From Streptomyces sp. NBC_00249 (lineage in GTDB: Bacteria; Actinomycetota; Actinomycetes; Streptomycetales; Streptomycetaceae): a DNA stretch of 64,000 nucleotides. This document shows, one piece after another, positions 49,553 through 58,558 of this stretch. The translations under genes and the position numbers were made by a program. The notes beneath the pieces are model-generated. The model was not told the DNA's origin. It saw only the letters and a program-made list of their open reading frames with translations, and searched no databases. Position 1 is the first letter of the stretch. Every line of letters starts with the position of its first letter. The DNA lies in assembly GCF_026342355.1 (NCBI RefSeq), contig NZ_JAPEMV010000005.1, positions 62,001 through 126,000 of the forward strand, written 5' to 3'.

Positions 49553-50479
49553 ATGAGCAACGACCCCGCCGTGGAGATCCGCGGACTGGTGAAACGGTAC
49601 GGATCCAAGACAGCGGTCGACGGCCTGGACCTCACCGTCCCCGCGGGCGCCGTCACCGCCGTCCTCGGTCCCAACGGCGCGGGCAAGACCACCACCGTGG
49701 AGACCTGCGAGGGCTACCGCCGCCCCGACGCCGGCACCGTCCGCGTCCTCGGCCTCGACCCCGTCGCCCGGGCCGAGGCCCTGCGCCCGCGGATCGGCGT
49801 CATGCTCCAGTCCGGCGGCGTCTACTCCGGCGCCCGCGCCGTCGAGATGCTCCGCCACATGGCGAGCCTCTACGCCCACCCCCTGGACGTCGCCACCCTG
49901 GTGGAACGCCTCGGCCTCGGCGGCTGCGGCCGCACCCCCTACCGCCGGCTCTCCGGCGGCCAGCAGCAGCGCCTCGCCCTGGCCATGGCCGTCGTCGGCC
50001 GCCCCGAACTGGTCTTCCTCGACGAGCCCACCGCCGGCCTCGACCCGCAGGCCCGGCGCGCGACCTGGGAGCTCGTACGGGAACTGCGCGCCGACGGGGT
50101 CTCCGTCGTCCTCACCACCCACCACATGGACGAGGCCGAACAGCTCGCCGACGAGGTCGCCATCGTGGACGCCGGCCGGGTCATCGCCCACGGCAGCCCC
50201 GACGTGCTGTGCCGGGGCGGCGCCGAGAACACCCTGCGCTTCACCGGCCGCCCCGCCCTCGACCTCGCCTCGCTGCTGAAGGCACTGCCCGACGGCACCC
50301 AGGCGGCCGAGCTCACCCCGGGCGTCTACCGCGTCACCGGCGACATCCACCCGCAGCTGCTGGCCACCGTCGCCTCCTGGTGCGCCCAGCACGGGGTGAT
50401 GCCGGACAGCCTCTCGGTGGAGCGGCACACCCTCGAAGACGTCTTCCTCGAGCTCACGGGCAAGGAGCTGCGCGCATGA
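49553..50479 (+). CDS. ABC transporter ATP-binding protein
   Basis: A 308-aa ABC ATPase of the ABC-2/DrrA exporter type. The Walker A motif is G-P-N-G-A-G-K-T-T near residues 39-47. The signature is L-S-G-G-Q-Q-Q-R and the Walker B is L-V-F-L-D-E-P-T-A-G-L-D. The C-terminal extension ends T-L-E-D-V-F-L-E-L-T, as in drug/lipid exporters. ATG at 49553 is chosen over a Pro-rich upstream extension. It overlaps the permease gene by 4 bp. The substrate is unknown; heme-related export is only suggested by the nearby cta genes. Confidence 0.93.
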   Translation: MSNDPAVEIRGLVKRYGSKTAVDGLDLTVPAGAVTAVLGPNGAGKTTTVETCEGYRRPDAGTVRVLGLDPVARAEALRPRIGVMLQSGGVYSGARAVEMLRHMASLYAHPLDVATLVERLGLGGCGRTPYRRLSGGQQQRLALAMAVVGRPELVFLDEPTAGLDPQARRATWELVRELRADGVSVVLTTHHMDEAEQLADEVAIVDAGRVIAHGSPDVLCRGGAENTLRFTGRPALDLASLLKALPDGTQAAELTPGVYRVTGDIHPQLLATVASWCAQHGVMPDSLSVERHTLEDVFLELTGKELRA

Positions 50480-51258
50480 GCGCCGGTACGTTCACCCCCC
50501 GCCCCGGCGCCGCGCCCGTGTCCCGGATGATCCGGGCGCAGACCGCGCTGGAGACCCGCATGCTCCTGCGCAACGGGGAGCAGCTGCTGCTCACCGTGAT
50601 CATCCCGGCGCTGCTGCTGACCCTCTTCTCCGCCGTCGACATCATCACCGTGCCGGGTCAGGAAGGCGGAGCCGGCTCCAGAGTCGACTTCGTCGCCCCG
50701 GGCGTCCTCGCGCTCGCCGTGATGTCCACCGCCTTCACCGGCCAGGCCATCGCCACCGGCTTCGACCGCCGCTACGGGGTCCTCAAGCGGCTCGGCGCCT
50801 CCCCGCTGCCGCGCTGGGCGCTGATGACCGCCAAGACCCTGTCGGTGCTGGTCACCGAGGTGCTCCAGATCGCCCTGCTGACGGCCATCGCCCTCGCGCT
50901 GGGCTGGTCCCCGCACGGCGACCCGCTGTCGGTCGCCGCGCTGGTGCTGCTGGGCACGGCCGCCTTCTCCGGGCTCGGACTGCTGATGGCGGGCACCCTG
51001 AAGGCGGAGATGACCCTGGCCGCCGCCAACCTGGTCTTCCTGCTGCTGCTCGTCGGCGGCGGGGTGATCGTGCCGCTGGAGAAGTTCCCCGGCGCCGTGC
51101 AGTCCGTCCTGGGGCTGCTGCCCATCTCGGCGCTCTCCGACGGCCTGCGCGAGGTGCTCCAGCACGGGGCCGCGCTGCCGCTGGGCGACGCGGCCGTCCT
51201 CGCGGTCTGGGCCGTGCTCGGGCTCGGCGCCGCCGCGAGGTTCTTCCGCTGGGAGTGA
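50476..51258 (+). CDS. ABC-2 type transporter permease
   Basis: A 260-aa permease with six hydrophobic segments and the ABC-2 motif region P-I-S-A-L-S-D-G-L-R-E near residues 216-226. The N-terminal amphipathic helix contains Q-T-A-L-E-T-R-M-L-L-R-N. The ATG overlaps the ATPase stop. The pair should work as a 2+2 exporter. Confidence 0.93.
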   Translation: MSAGTFTPRPGAAPVSRMIRAQTALETRMLLRNGEQLLLTVIIPALLLTLFSAVDIITVPGQEGGAGSRVDFVAPGVLALAVMSTAFTGQAIATGFDRRYGVLKRLGASPLPRWALMTAKTLSVLVTEVLQIALLTAIALALGWSPHGDPLSVAALVLLGTAAFSGLGLLMAGTLKAEMTLAAANLVFLLLLVGGGVIVPLEKFPGAVQSVLGLLPISALSDGLREVLQHGAALPLGDAAVLAVWAVLGLGAAARFFRWE

Positions 51259-51372
51259 ATCCCGCCCGCCGGACGTTGGCCTGGCAGGAGGACGACCACC
51301 TCCGCACAGCAGGACCACACGGCGTACGAGACCACGTACGACGACGCACGACCAGGACGCCGGGGGGCGGGC

Positions 51373-52509
51373 ATGGCGCAGCGGGAGGCCGTTCTGCGGC
51401 TGGACGAGCAATGGGCCCGGATCAGATCGGGAGCCGCGCACGCGGAGCACGGCGAGGCCGACCGGCTGCTCGCCGAGCTGATCGGGGCGCTGCGCGGGCC
51501 CGCCCGTACCGACGCCGAGTGCGCGGCCCGGCTGGGGCTGCGCCTGGGCGACCTGGCGGCGCGCCGGTTCGCGGCCGGGGACCGGGCCGGGGCGCTGGCC
51601 GCCATCGAGGAGGGCCTGCGCCACGCGCGGCAGGCCGCCGGGCACGCGCCGGAGTACGCCCGCTGGTACGCGCGGGGGCTGATCAACCAGGGGGTCTGGC
51701 TGGCCTGGCCGCTGAGCGATGCGGACCGGCTGCCCCGCCACCCCGTCGGCACCGCCGCCGAGAACGGCCCGAACCCCATGGAGCGGGCCGCCGGCGAGCG
51801 CGCCCGTGACCTGACCCGGGCCGCCGTCGAGGTGTGGGCCTCCCTGGACCAGCACGACCCGGTCAACCGCCGGGGTCTCGCCCAGGCCAAGGTGTTCCTC
51901 GGGGACCGCCTCGCCGAGCTGGGCTTCGCCTCCGACGCGGTGGCCTGGGCGGTGGACGCCGAGGCCGGCTTCCGCCGGCTGCTCCTCGGGGCCCCCGGCC
52001 CGGAGGAGGCCCAGGAGGCGGAGGAGGCCCTGGACCACATCGGCCGCCAGCTGGAGCTGCGGCTGCGTTTCCTGACCTTCGACTCCCTGGCCGGCCTGCG
52101 GACGCAGGGCCTGCTGCCGGAGCGGCTGCTGCCGCAGGCCGTGGTGGCCGCCCTGATCCAGGGCGTGTCCGAGGAGGAGACCGCCGCCCGGCTGGGCCTG
52201 GACACCGAGCAGGTCTCCACGATGCTGGAGGTCACCCCCTGGCGCGCGGTGTGGCGCGTGGAGGTGCGCGGCGCCGACGGGCTGTGGACCGTACGGCCCC
52301 GCCCGTGGCACGGCGGGACCGAGGTGCGGGGCCGGACCGCCGAGGAGGTGGCCTCGGGGCTGATGCGCGGGTTCATGGAGTCGGCGGACTATCCCGGCGA
52401 CGGCGCGCTGTGGCGGATCCGGCTCTGGTGGCACACGGAGGGCGACCCTGCCGGAGCGGCGTTCCGCCTGGTCGTGGGGCCCGACGCTCCCGGACCCCAC
52501 CCCTCGTGA
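51373..52509 (+). CDS. Helical-repeat protein of unknown function
   Basis: A 378-aa soluble protein. Residues 15-250 are rich in Ala, Leu and Glu helices that resemble tetratricopeptide repeats (for example A-L-A-A-I-E-E-G-L-R-H-A). Near residue 270, V-S-E-E-E-T-A-A-R-L-G-L-D-T-E-Q-V-S-T-M-L looks like a helix-turn-helix of the sigma-region-4 type. A C-terminal alpha/beta stretch contains paired Trp (R-L-W-W-H). No exact family is recognised; a regulatory role is a guess. It starts 114 bp after the ABC permease. Confidence 0.75.
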   Translation: MAQREAVLRLDEQWARIRSGAAHAEHGEADRLLAELIGALRGPARTDAECAARLGLRLGDLAARRFAAGDRAGALAAIEEGLRHARQAAGHAPEYARWYARGLINQGVWLAWPLSDADRLPRHPVGTAAENGPNPMERAAGERARDLTRAAVEVWASLDQHDPVNRRGLAQAKVFLGDRLAELGFASDAVAWAVDAEAGFRRLLLGAPGPEEAQEAEEALDHIGRQLELRLRFLTFDSLAGLRTQGLLPERLLPQAVVAALIQGVSEEETAARLGLDTEQVSTMLEVTPWRAVWRVEVRGADGLWTVRPRPWHGGTEVRGRTAEEVASGLMRGFMESADYPGDGALWRIRLWWHTEGDPAGAAFRLVVGPDAPGPHPS

Positions 52510-52543
52510 AACTTTGCACAAGGCGGCGCCTACGATGGTTGCC

Positions 52544-53503
52544 GTGTCGAACCCATTCACATACATCGCCGACCGCTGGACCCCGTCACCGCGGATCGTC
52601 CAGCGCGCGGCGCTCGCCGCGCTCGTGATGAGCGTGGTCATCGTCGTCACCGGCGGCGCGGTGCGGCTGACCGGCTCCGGCCTCGGCTGTGACACCTGGC
52701 CCAAGTGCACCGACGACAGCCTCATCGTCACGCAGGCGCAGGGCTTCCACGGAGCCATCGAGTTCGGCAACCGGATGCTGACCTACGTGCTCTCCGCGGC
52801 CGTCGGCGTGTTCATCCTGGCGGCACGCTCCGCGAAGCCGTGGCGGCACTCGCTGACGGAGCTCGGCTGGGTCCAGTTCGCCCTGGTGACGGCCAACGCG
52901 ATCCTCGGCGGCATCACCGTCCTGACGGGCCTGAACCCGTACAGCGTGGCCGGCCACTTCCTGCTCGCCACCAGCCTGATCGCCGTCACCACCATCAGCT
53001 GGCAGCGCACCCGCGAGGGCGACACCGCCCCCCGGCCGCGCGTCCCGGGCCCGGTGCGCAAGCTGTCGTGGGCGCTGATCGCCACCACCCTCGTACTGAT
53101 CGCGGCGGGCACCGTCGTGACCGGCTCCGGACCGCACGCCGGCGACAAGAGCGAGATCAAGCGGATGCCGTTCGACTGGGCGGCCACCGCCCACGTGCAC
53201 GCGATCGCCGCCTGGCTGGTGTGCGCGCTCGCCGTCGCGATGTGGCTGGTGCTGCGGGTGGTCGACGCCCCCGTCGACACCCGGGCGCGCGCCCGCGACC
53301 TGCTGCTCGTCCTGCTCGCACAGGGCGCCGTCGGCTACGTCCAGTTCTTCACCGCACTGCCCGAGGTCCTGGTCGCCGCGCACATGCTGGGTTCCTGCCT
53401 GGTGTGGATCGCGGTGCTCCGCGTCGCGCTGAGCCTGCGCGAGCGCCCCGTCGGAGAGACGGACACCCCGGCGCGGGACGAGGCGCAGCTCTCCGCCGTC
53501 TAG
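52544..53503 (+). CDS. ctaA: Heme A synthase (CtaA/COX15)
   Basis: A 319-aa polytopic protein that oxidises heme O to heme A for the aa3-type cytochrome oxidase. Family motifs are G-G-A-V-R-L-T-G-S-G-L-G-C-D-T-W-P near residues 38-54, with an extracellular Cys pair (in G-C-D and P-K-C). The heme-ligand regions are H-G-A-I-E-F-G-N-R near 69-77 and A-H-V-H-A near 218-222. GTG 52544 is preferred: TACGAT at 52531-52536 is a typical -10 element ending 7 bp before it, which suggests a leaderless mRNA. ATG at 52535 is an alternative. The other heme-pathway gene, ctaB, lies 1.6 kb away on the opposite strand. Confidence 0.92.
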   Translation: MSNPFTYIADRWTPSPRIVQRAALAALVMSVVIVVTGGAVRLTGSGLGCDTWPKCTDDSLIVTQAQGFHGAIEFGNRMLTYVLSAAVGVFILAARSAKPWRHSLTELGWVQFALVTANAILGGITVLTGLNPYSVAGHFLLATSLIAVTTISWQRTREGDTAPRPRVPGPVRKLSWALIATTLVLIAAGTVVTGSGPHAGDKSEIKRMPFDWAATAHVHAIAAWLVCALAVAMWLVLRVVDAPVDTRARARDLLLVLLAQGAVGYVQFFTALPEVLVAAHMLGSCLVWIAVLRVALSLRERPVGETDTPARDEAQLSAV

Positions 53504-53518
53504 GCCGTCTACCGGGCC

Positions 53519-54616
53519 CTACGTCCGCTCGTCCAGCCGGTAGACGCGCCGGGCGTTGCCGGCCGCGATCATCCCGGCGACCCGGTCGGCGTCCCGCCAG
53601 GACCAGGCCCCGTCGGCGACCCAGCCGCCCAGGACCCGGCCCAGCGCCTCGCGGAACACCAGGGCGCCGACCGCGTGGAGCTCGGGCAGCGCTCGGCCTC
53701 CGCTGGAGAACAGCAGTTTCCCGAAGGGCGCGAGCTCCAGCAGTTCGGCCAGGACGGCGGCGGCCCGGGCCCCGGTCCGCGCGAGCACCGCTCCGAGGTC
53801 GGCGTGGACGTGCGGGTACCGCGCCGCCAGGTGGGCCGCGTCCCGGTGGTGCGGGTACCCGCCGAGCAGCACGAGCGGGGCCCCGAGCCCGGCCGTGGCC
53901 CGGACGAACCCGGTCAGCTGGCCGGGCTCCGCCCCGCCGGTGTGCAGCTGGAGCGGCAGCCCGGACGACACCGCGCTCCACAGCAGGTGCCGCAGGAGTA
54001 CGGGGTCCCGTACGGCCTCGCCCCTGGCCCGTCCGGCCAGCCACCGCCCGGCCGCGCCCCGCACCTCGCCCGGCCCCGGCGGCTCGGGCTCCCCGGCCAG
54101 GGCCGCGCCGAGGGACGCAGCGCCGGCTCCGCAGGTGAAGGCGACGGCCCCGGCCGCGGCGTGGTGGACGGCTCCGGCGAGGTTGGCCAGGAAGGCGGCC
54201 ACGGTCCCGGAGGTGTCGGCGGCCTGCTCGGCCAGCAACTCCAGCCGGACCACCTCGTAGGCCTCCGCCCGCCCGGCCAGGGCCAGCTCCTTGGGCCCGG
54301 TGAGGTCCCCCGGCGCCCCGGTGTCGACGAGGTAGGCCCCCACCCCCGAGCCGCGCAGCAGCAGCCGCCCGGTCTCGACGACGCCGAGCTCACGGCGCCG
54401 GGCCAGGTAGCGCGCGGGCGCGCAGTGCGGCTCCAGCCCCAGCAGGGGCGGACACCAGCGGCGCACGGCGAAGCCGGTCTGGGTGTCGAAGAAGGTGGTG
54501 CCCGCGGCGGGCGGGCCGGCCGAGCGGATCAGCTGGGCCTCGAAGGTCCCGAGACCCAGCTCCGTTCGGAGCACTCCGTGGCAGTGCTGGTCCACCAGGG
54601 GCGGCGTTTCGATCAT
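53519..54616 (-). CDS. Amidohydrolase-family (TIM-barrel) metal hydrolase
   Basis: A 365-aa protein of the amidohydrolase-2 type. The N-terminal metal motif is V-D-Q-H-C-H-G at residues 8-14. It also has Q-L-H-T-G-G (candidate His ligand) and G-G-Y-P-H-H near the middle, and F-S-S-G-G-R near the C-terminus in place of the usual Asp-containing motif. Homologues exist as FluG-like N-terminal domains or as independent decarboxylase/hydrolase enzymes. The substrate is unknown. ATG at 54616 is chosen because the 59 upstream codons are Pro/Arg-rich. It is convergent with ctaA. Confidence 0.82.
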   Translation of the reverse strand: MIETPPLVDQHCHGVLRTELGLGTFEAQLIRSAGPPAAGTTFFDTQTGFAVRRWCPPLLGLEPHCAPARYLARRRELGVVETGRLLLRGSGVGAYLVDTGAPGDLTGPKELALAGRAEAYEVVRLELLAEQAADTSGTVAAFLANLAGAVHHAAAGAVAFTCGAGAASLGAALAGEPEPPGPGEVRGAAGRWLAGRARGEAVRDPVLLRHLLWSAVSSGLPLQLHTGGAEPGQLTGFVRATAGLGAPLVLLGGYPHHRDAAHLAARYPHVHADLGAVLARTGARAAAVLAELLELAPFGKLLFSSGGRALPELHAVGALVFREALGRVLGGWVADGAWSWRDADRVAGMIAAGNARRVYRLDERT

Positions 54617-54738
54617 CCGGGCATCCCGTTGCGGACGTGAGGAAGCGGCTTCCACACGTCCTAACGGGTGAGCGGGGTATGAAGTATTGCCCGCAAGGTT
54701 GACCGACCCGTTTTCGGGGGCCGGCTGCGGCAGGACGC

Positions 54739-55098
54739 TCAGGCGGCGGGGTTGGCCGGGCCGCCGATCTGGATGCCCGCCATGCGGGTCCACTCGTACG
54801 GGCCCGTCTTCACCCGCGCGGCGAACTCGCCGTCGAACTCCTCGTGGAGGGTCAGTCCGGCCTTCTCGGCGGCCAGCTGGGCCACGCCGTAGGTCGGGGC
54901 GACCAGGTCGCCCCAGCCGCCGTCCGTACCGACCAGGACGATCCGGGCGCCGACCTGGCCGATGTAGGCGAGCTGGCCCTCGGCGCCGCCGTGCTGCCGG
55001 GCGAACGCGCCGATCTGCTTGGCCAGCTTCGCCGCCTTGCGGTCCTGCTTCTTGTCTGCGGTGTCTGCGGTCTCCGCGTTCTCTGCCATGGACGGCAT
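54739..55098 (-). CDS. Small soluble conserved-type protein, unknown function
   Basis: A 119-aa protein with a charged N-terminal helix rich in Lys, Asp and Ala, then a compact alpha/beta part. Recognisable stretches are Y-I-G-Q-V-G-A-R-I-V-L-V-G-T-D-G near 45-60 and G-D-L-V-A-P-T-Y-G near 63-71. ATG at 55089 is an equally possible start. I do not recognise the domain. It lies between ctaB and the amidohydrolase on the same strand, 30 bp after ctaB, and may be co-transcribed with ctaB. Confidence 0.75.
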   Translation of the reverse strand: MPSMAENAETADTADKKQDRKAAKLAKQIGAFARQHGGAEGQLAYIGQVGARIVLVGTDGGWGDLVAPTYGVAQLAAEKAGLTLHEEFDGEFAARVKTGPYEWTRMAGIQIGGPANPAA

Positions 55099-55128
55099 GC
55101 TACCGGCCGGTAATGAACGGCGGAAGCA

Positions 55129-56070
55129 TCACCGGAGGAAGGGATCCACGGCCACGGCGACGAAGAGGAGCGACACATAGGTGATCGACCAGTGGAACAG
55201 CCGCATCTCCTTGAGCTTCGCGCCCGTCACCCCGGACTTGGCCCGGGCGTTCAGCGCGTGCGCCTCCCACAGCCACCAGCCGCCGGCCACCAGCGCGACC
55301 GAGGTGTAGAACCAGCCCGTGTACCCCAGCGGGGTCAGCAGCAGCGAGACGGCGACCATCACCCAGCTGTAGATGACGATCTGGCGCGCGACGACCTTGT
55401 TGCCCGCGACGACCGGCAGCATCGGCACGCCGACCCGCGCGTAGTCGTCCGCGACCTTCATGGACAGCGGCCAGTAGTGCGGCGGCGTCCAGAAGAAGAT
55501 GACGAGGAAGAGGATGACCGCGGCCCAGGAGACCTCGTTCTTCACCGCCGACCAGCCGATGAGCACCGGCAGGCAGCCCGCGATGCCGCCCCACACGATG
55601 TTCTGCGTGGTGCGCCGCTTCAGCAGCATCGTGTAGACGACGACGTAGAAGAGGAGCGCGCCGAGCGACAGGGCGGCCGACAGCCAGTTGACCAGGAACC
55701 CGAAGAACAGGGTCGCGATCACCCCGAGCGAGATGCCGAAGACCAGGCATTCGCGCGGGCTCACCATGCCGGTCACCAGCGGCCGCTGCGACGTACGGTC
55801 CATCAGCGCGTCGATGTCGCGGTCGATGTACATGTTCAGCGCGTTGGCGCCGCCCGCGGAGAGGTACCCGCCGAAGCAGGTGGCGAGCACCAGCCACAGC
55901 GACGGCACGCCCTGTTCCGCGAGGAACATGACCGGCACGGTCGTGATGAGAAGCAGCTCGATGATCCGCGGCTTGGTCAGTGCCACGAAAGCCATGAACC
56001 GGGCCCCGAACGGCCGGTGACCGGGGCTCGTCCCGAGTACCCCCGCTGGACGGGATTCGACGGCCGTCAC
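55129..56070 (-). CDS. ctaB: Protoheme IX farnesyltransferase (heme O synthase)
   Basis: A 313-aa UbiA-superfamily membrane prenyltransferase that converts heme B to heme O with farnesyl diphosphate. Motif I is N-A-L-N-M-Y-I-D-R-D-I-D near residues 76-87. The second site region is A-D-D-Y-A-R-V-G-V-P-M-L-P near 207-219. About nine hydrophobic helices are present. GTG 56070 has AGGGG five bases upstream; other GTG and ATG codons up to 56097 are possible. Its product is the substrate of CtaA. Confidence 0.93.
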   Translation of the reverse strand: MTAVESRPAGVLGTSPGHRPFGARFMAFVALTKPRIIELLLITTVPVMFLAEQGVPSLWLVLATCFGGYLSAGGANALNMYIDRDIDALMDRTSQRPLVTGMVSPRECLVFGISLGVIATLFFGFLVNWLSAALSLGALLFYVVVYTMLLKRRTTQNIVWGGIAGCLPVLIGWSAVKNEVSWAAVILFLVIFFWTPPHYWPLSMKVADDYARVGVPMLPVVAGNKVVARQIVIYSWVMVAVSLLLTPLGYTGWFYTSVALVAGGWWLWEAHALNARAKSGVTGAKLKEMRLFHWSITYVSLLFVAVAVDPFLR

Positions 56071-56435
56071 GCACACCCCTGAGAGAGAATCCAGCAAGCT
56101 CCGACGCGGACCCTTCAGTGCATGAAGGTCCGGTAAAGGCTTGCGCGTACCACGCCACTGTAGACGTTGCCCTTACCTCGCCCCGCGCGGGGGTCGCCTC
56201 GTGTTGGGCCGATCGGACCGGACGGGCGGAGCGTCGCCCGGCCGCCGCCCGGACCTCCGTTCGGATGCCCGCTCGAATGTCGCTCCCCTCTCCCAGATGA
56301 ACACGAGGCAGCGACCTGGCGACGCACTACCGGCACTCGAATAGCCGCACGCCCTGGCGGGGGTAGGCTCGGAATCGCGCCGGTGCATCGTTCGTCACCG
56401 GGAAAACAACATGTGGAGAGGAGCCCTGACCAACG
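56071..56435. promoter_or_regulatory. Divergent region between ctaB and tkt
   Basis: This 365-bp gap contains no convincing gene and should hold the promoters of both transcripts. A TAGGCT hexamer near 56366 resembles a -10 element for tkt. A GGAGAGGAG ribosome site at 56415-56423 lies 12 nt before the tkt GTG. Confidence 0.4.
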
Positions 56436-58523
56436 GTGAGCACCAAGCCGACCACCACAGAGCTCGAGTGGACCGAACTGGACCAGCGGGCCGTCGACAC
56501 CGCCCGCATCCTGGCCGCGGACGCGGTCCAGAAGGTCGGGAACGGCCACCCCGGTACGGCGATGAGCCTGGCCCCCGCCGCGTACACCCTTTTCCAGAAG
56601 GTCATGCGGCACGACCCGGCCGACCCCGAGTGGGTCGGCCGTGACCGTTTCGTGCTCTCCGCGGGGCACTCGTCCCTGACCCTGTACACCCAGCTCTACC
56701 TGGGCGGGTTCGGCCTGGAGCTGGACGACCTCAAGGCGTTCCGCACCTGGGGCTCCAAGACCCCCGGCCACCCGGAGTACGGCCACACCACCGCGGTCGA
56801 GACCACCACCGGCCCGCTGGGCCAGGGCATCGCCAACGCGGTGGGCATGGCCATGGCCGCCCGCTACGAGCGCGGTCTGTTCGACCCGGAGGCCGCCGCG
56901 GGCACCTCCCCCTTCGACCACATGGTCTACGCGGTCGCGGGCGACGGCTGCCTCCAGGAGGGCATCTCCCACGAGGCGTCCGCGCTGGCGGGCCACCAGA
57001 AGCTCGGCAACCTGGTCCTGCTGTGGGACGACAACCACATCTCCATCGAGGGTGACACGGAGACGGCCGTCTCCGAGGACACCATGAAGCGCTACGAGGC
57101 GTACGGCTGGCACGTCCAGCGCGTCGAGCAGCAGGAGAACGGCGACCTCGACCCGAAGGCGCTGTACGCGGCCCTCCAGGCGGCCAGGGCCGAGACCGGC
57201 CGGCCGTCCTTCATCGCCGCCCGCTCGATCATCGCCTGGCCCGCCCCGCACGCCCAGGGCACCGAGGCCTCCCACGGCTCGGCCCTCGGCAACGACGAGG
57301 TCGCCGCGACCAAGCGCGTTCTCGGCTTCGACCCGGAGCAGACCTTCGAGGTCTCCGACGAGGTCATCGCCCACACCCGCGCCCTGGGGGACCGCGGCCG
57401 CGAGGCCAAGGCCGCGTGGGAGAAGGACTTCTCCGCCTGGCGCACCGCCAACCCGCAGCGCGCCGCCGAGTTCGACCGCGTCGAGGCCAACGAGCTGCCC
57501 GCGGGCTGGGAGGAGAAGCTCCCCGTCTTCGAGCCCGGCAAGGGTGTCGCCACCCGCGCGGCGTCCGGCAAGGTGCTGGAGGCGCTCGGCGCCGTCATCC
57601 CGGAGCTGTGGGGCGGCTCGGCCGACCTGGCCGGCTCGAACAACACGACCATCGACAAGAACTCCTCGTTCCTGCCGGTGGGCAACCCGCTGCCGGAGGC
57701 CGACCCGTACGGCCGCACCATCCACTTCGGCATCCGCGAGCACGCCATGGCCGCGGCCATGAACGGCATCGCGCTGCACGGCCACACCCGTATCTACGGC
57801 GGCACCTTCCTGGTGTTCTCCGACTACATGCGCAACGCCGTGCGCCTCTCCGCGCTGATGCACCTGCCGGTGACGTACGTGTGGACGCACGACTCCATCG
57901 GCCTCGGCGAGGACGGCCCGACCCACCAGCCGGTCGAGCACGTCGCCGCGCTGCGCGCCATCCCGGGCCTGAACGTGGTCCGTCCGGCCGACGCCAACGA
58001 GACCGCCATCGCCTGGCGCGAGATCCTGCGGCGCCACACCAAGGTGTTCGGCAAGGGCGCGCCGCACGGTCTGGCGCTCACCCGCCAGGGCGTGCCCACG
58101 TACGCCGCGAACGAGGACGCCGCCAAGGGCGGGTACGTGCTGTTCGAGGCCGAGGGCGGCCCCGCCCAGGTCGTGCTGATCGGTACCGGTTCCGAGGTCC
58201 AGCTCGCCGTCGCCGCGCGCGAGGCGCTGCAGGCCGAGGGCGTCCCGGCCCGCGTGGTCTCGATGCCGTCGGTCGAGTGGTTCGAGGAGCAGGACCAGGA
58301 GTACAAGGACAGCGTCCTGCCTCCGTCCGTCAAGGCGCGAGTCGCGGTCGAGGCGGGCATCGGCCTGACCTGGCACCGTTACGTCGGCGACGCGGGCCGG
58401 ATCGTGTCGCTGGAGCACTTCGGTGCTTCCGCCGACGGCGCCGTGCTGTACCGCGAGTTCGGCCTGACCGCCGAAGCCGTGACCGCAGCAGCCAAGCAGT
58501 CCCTCGCCGCCGCCGCGCGCTGA
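56436..58523 (+). CDS. tkt: Transketolase
   Basis: A 695-aa thiamine-diphosphate enzyme of the non-oxidative pentose phosphate pathway. Diagnostic motifs are G-N-G-H-P-G-T-A-M-S near residues 35-44, the ThDP/Mg motif A-G-D-G-C-L-Q-E-G near 168-176, W-D-D-N near 198-201 and F-G-I-R-E-H-A-M near 429-436. GTG at 56436 fits the family N-terminus. It heads the run tkt-tal-zwf-opcA-pgl, all on the plus strand with short gaps. Confidence 0.97.
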   Translation: MSTKPTTTELEWTELDQRAVDTARILAADAVQKVGNGHPGTAMSLAPAAYTLFQKVMRHDPADPEWVGRDRFVLSAGHSSLTLYTQLYLGGFGLELDDLKAFRTWGSKTPGHPEYGHTTAVETTTGPLGQGIANAVGMAMAARYERGLFDPEAAAGTSPFDHMVYAVAGDGCLQEGISHEASALAGHQKLGNLVLLWDDNHISIEGDTETAVSEDTMKRYEAYGWHVQRVEQQENGDLDPKALYAALQAARAETGRPSFIAARSIIAWPAPHAQGTEASHGSALGNDEVAATKRVLGFDPEQTFEVSDEVIAHTRALGDRGREAKAAWEKDFSAWRTANPQRAAEFDRVEANELPAGWEEKLPVFEPGKGVATRAASGKVLEALGAVIPELWGGSADLAGSNNTTIDKNSSFLPVGNPLPEADPYGRTIHFGIREHAMAAAMNGIALHGHTRIYGGTFLVFSDYMRNAVRLSALMHLPVTYVWTHDSIGLGEDGPTHQPVEHVAALRAIPGLNVVRPADANETAIAWREILRRHTKVFGKGAPHGLALTRQGVPTYAANEDAAKGGYVLFEAEGGPAQVVLIGTGSEVQLAVAAREALQAEGVPARVVSMPSVEWFEEQDQEYKDSVLPPSVKARVAVEAGIGLTWHRYVGDAGRIVSLEHFGASADGAVLYREFGLTAEAVTAAAKQSLAAAAR

Positions 58524-58558
58524 CGCCGGTACAAGAACCAGTAGGAGATGCAATTCCC

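Noticed and set aside
50326..52770. An 814-codon minus-strand frame across the ABC permease and helical-repeat genes
   Set aside because: It spans several real plus-strand genes and their gaps, is Gln/Gly/Arg low complexity, and has no recognisable motif.
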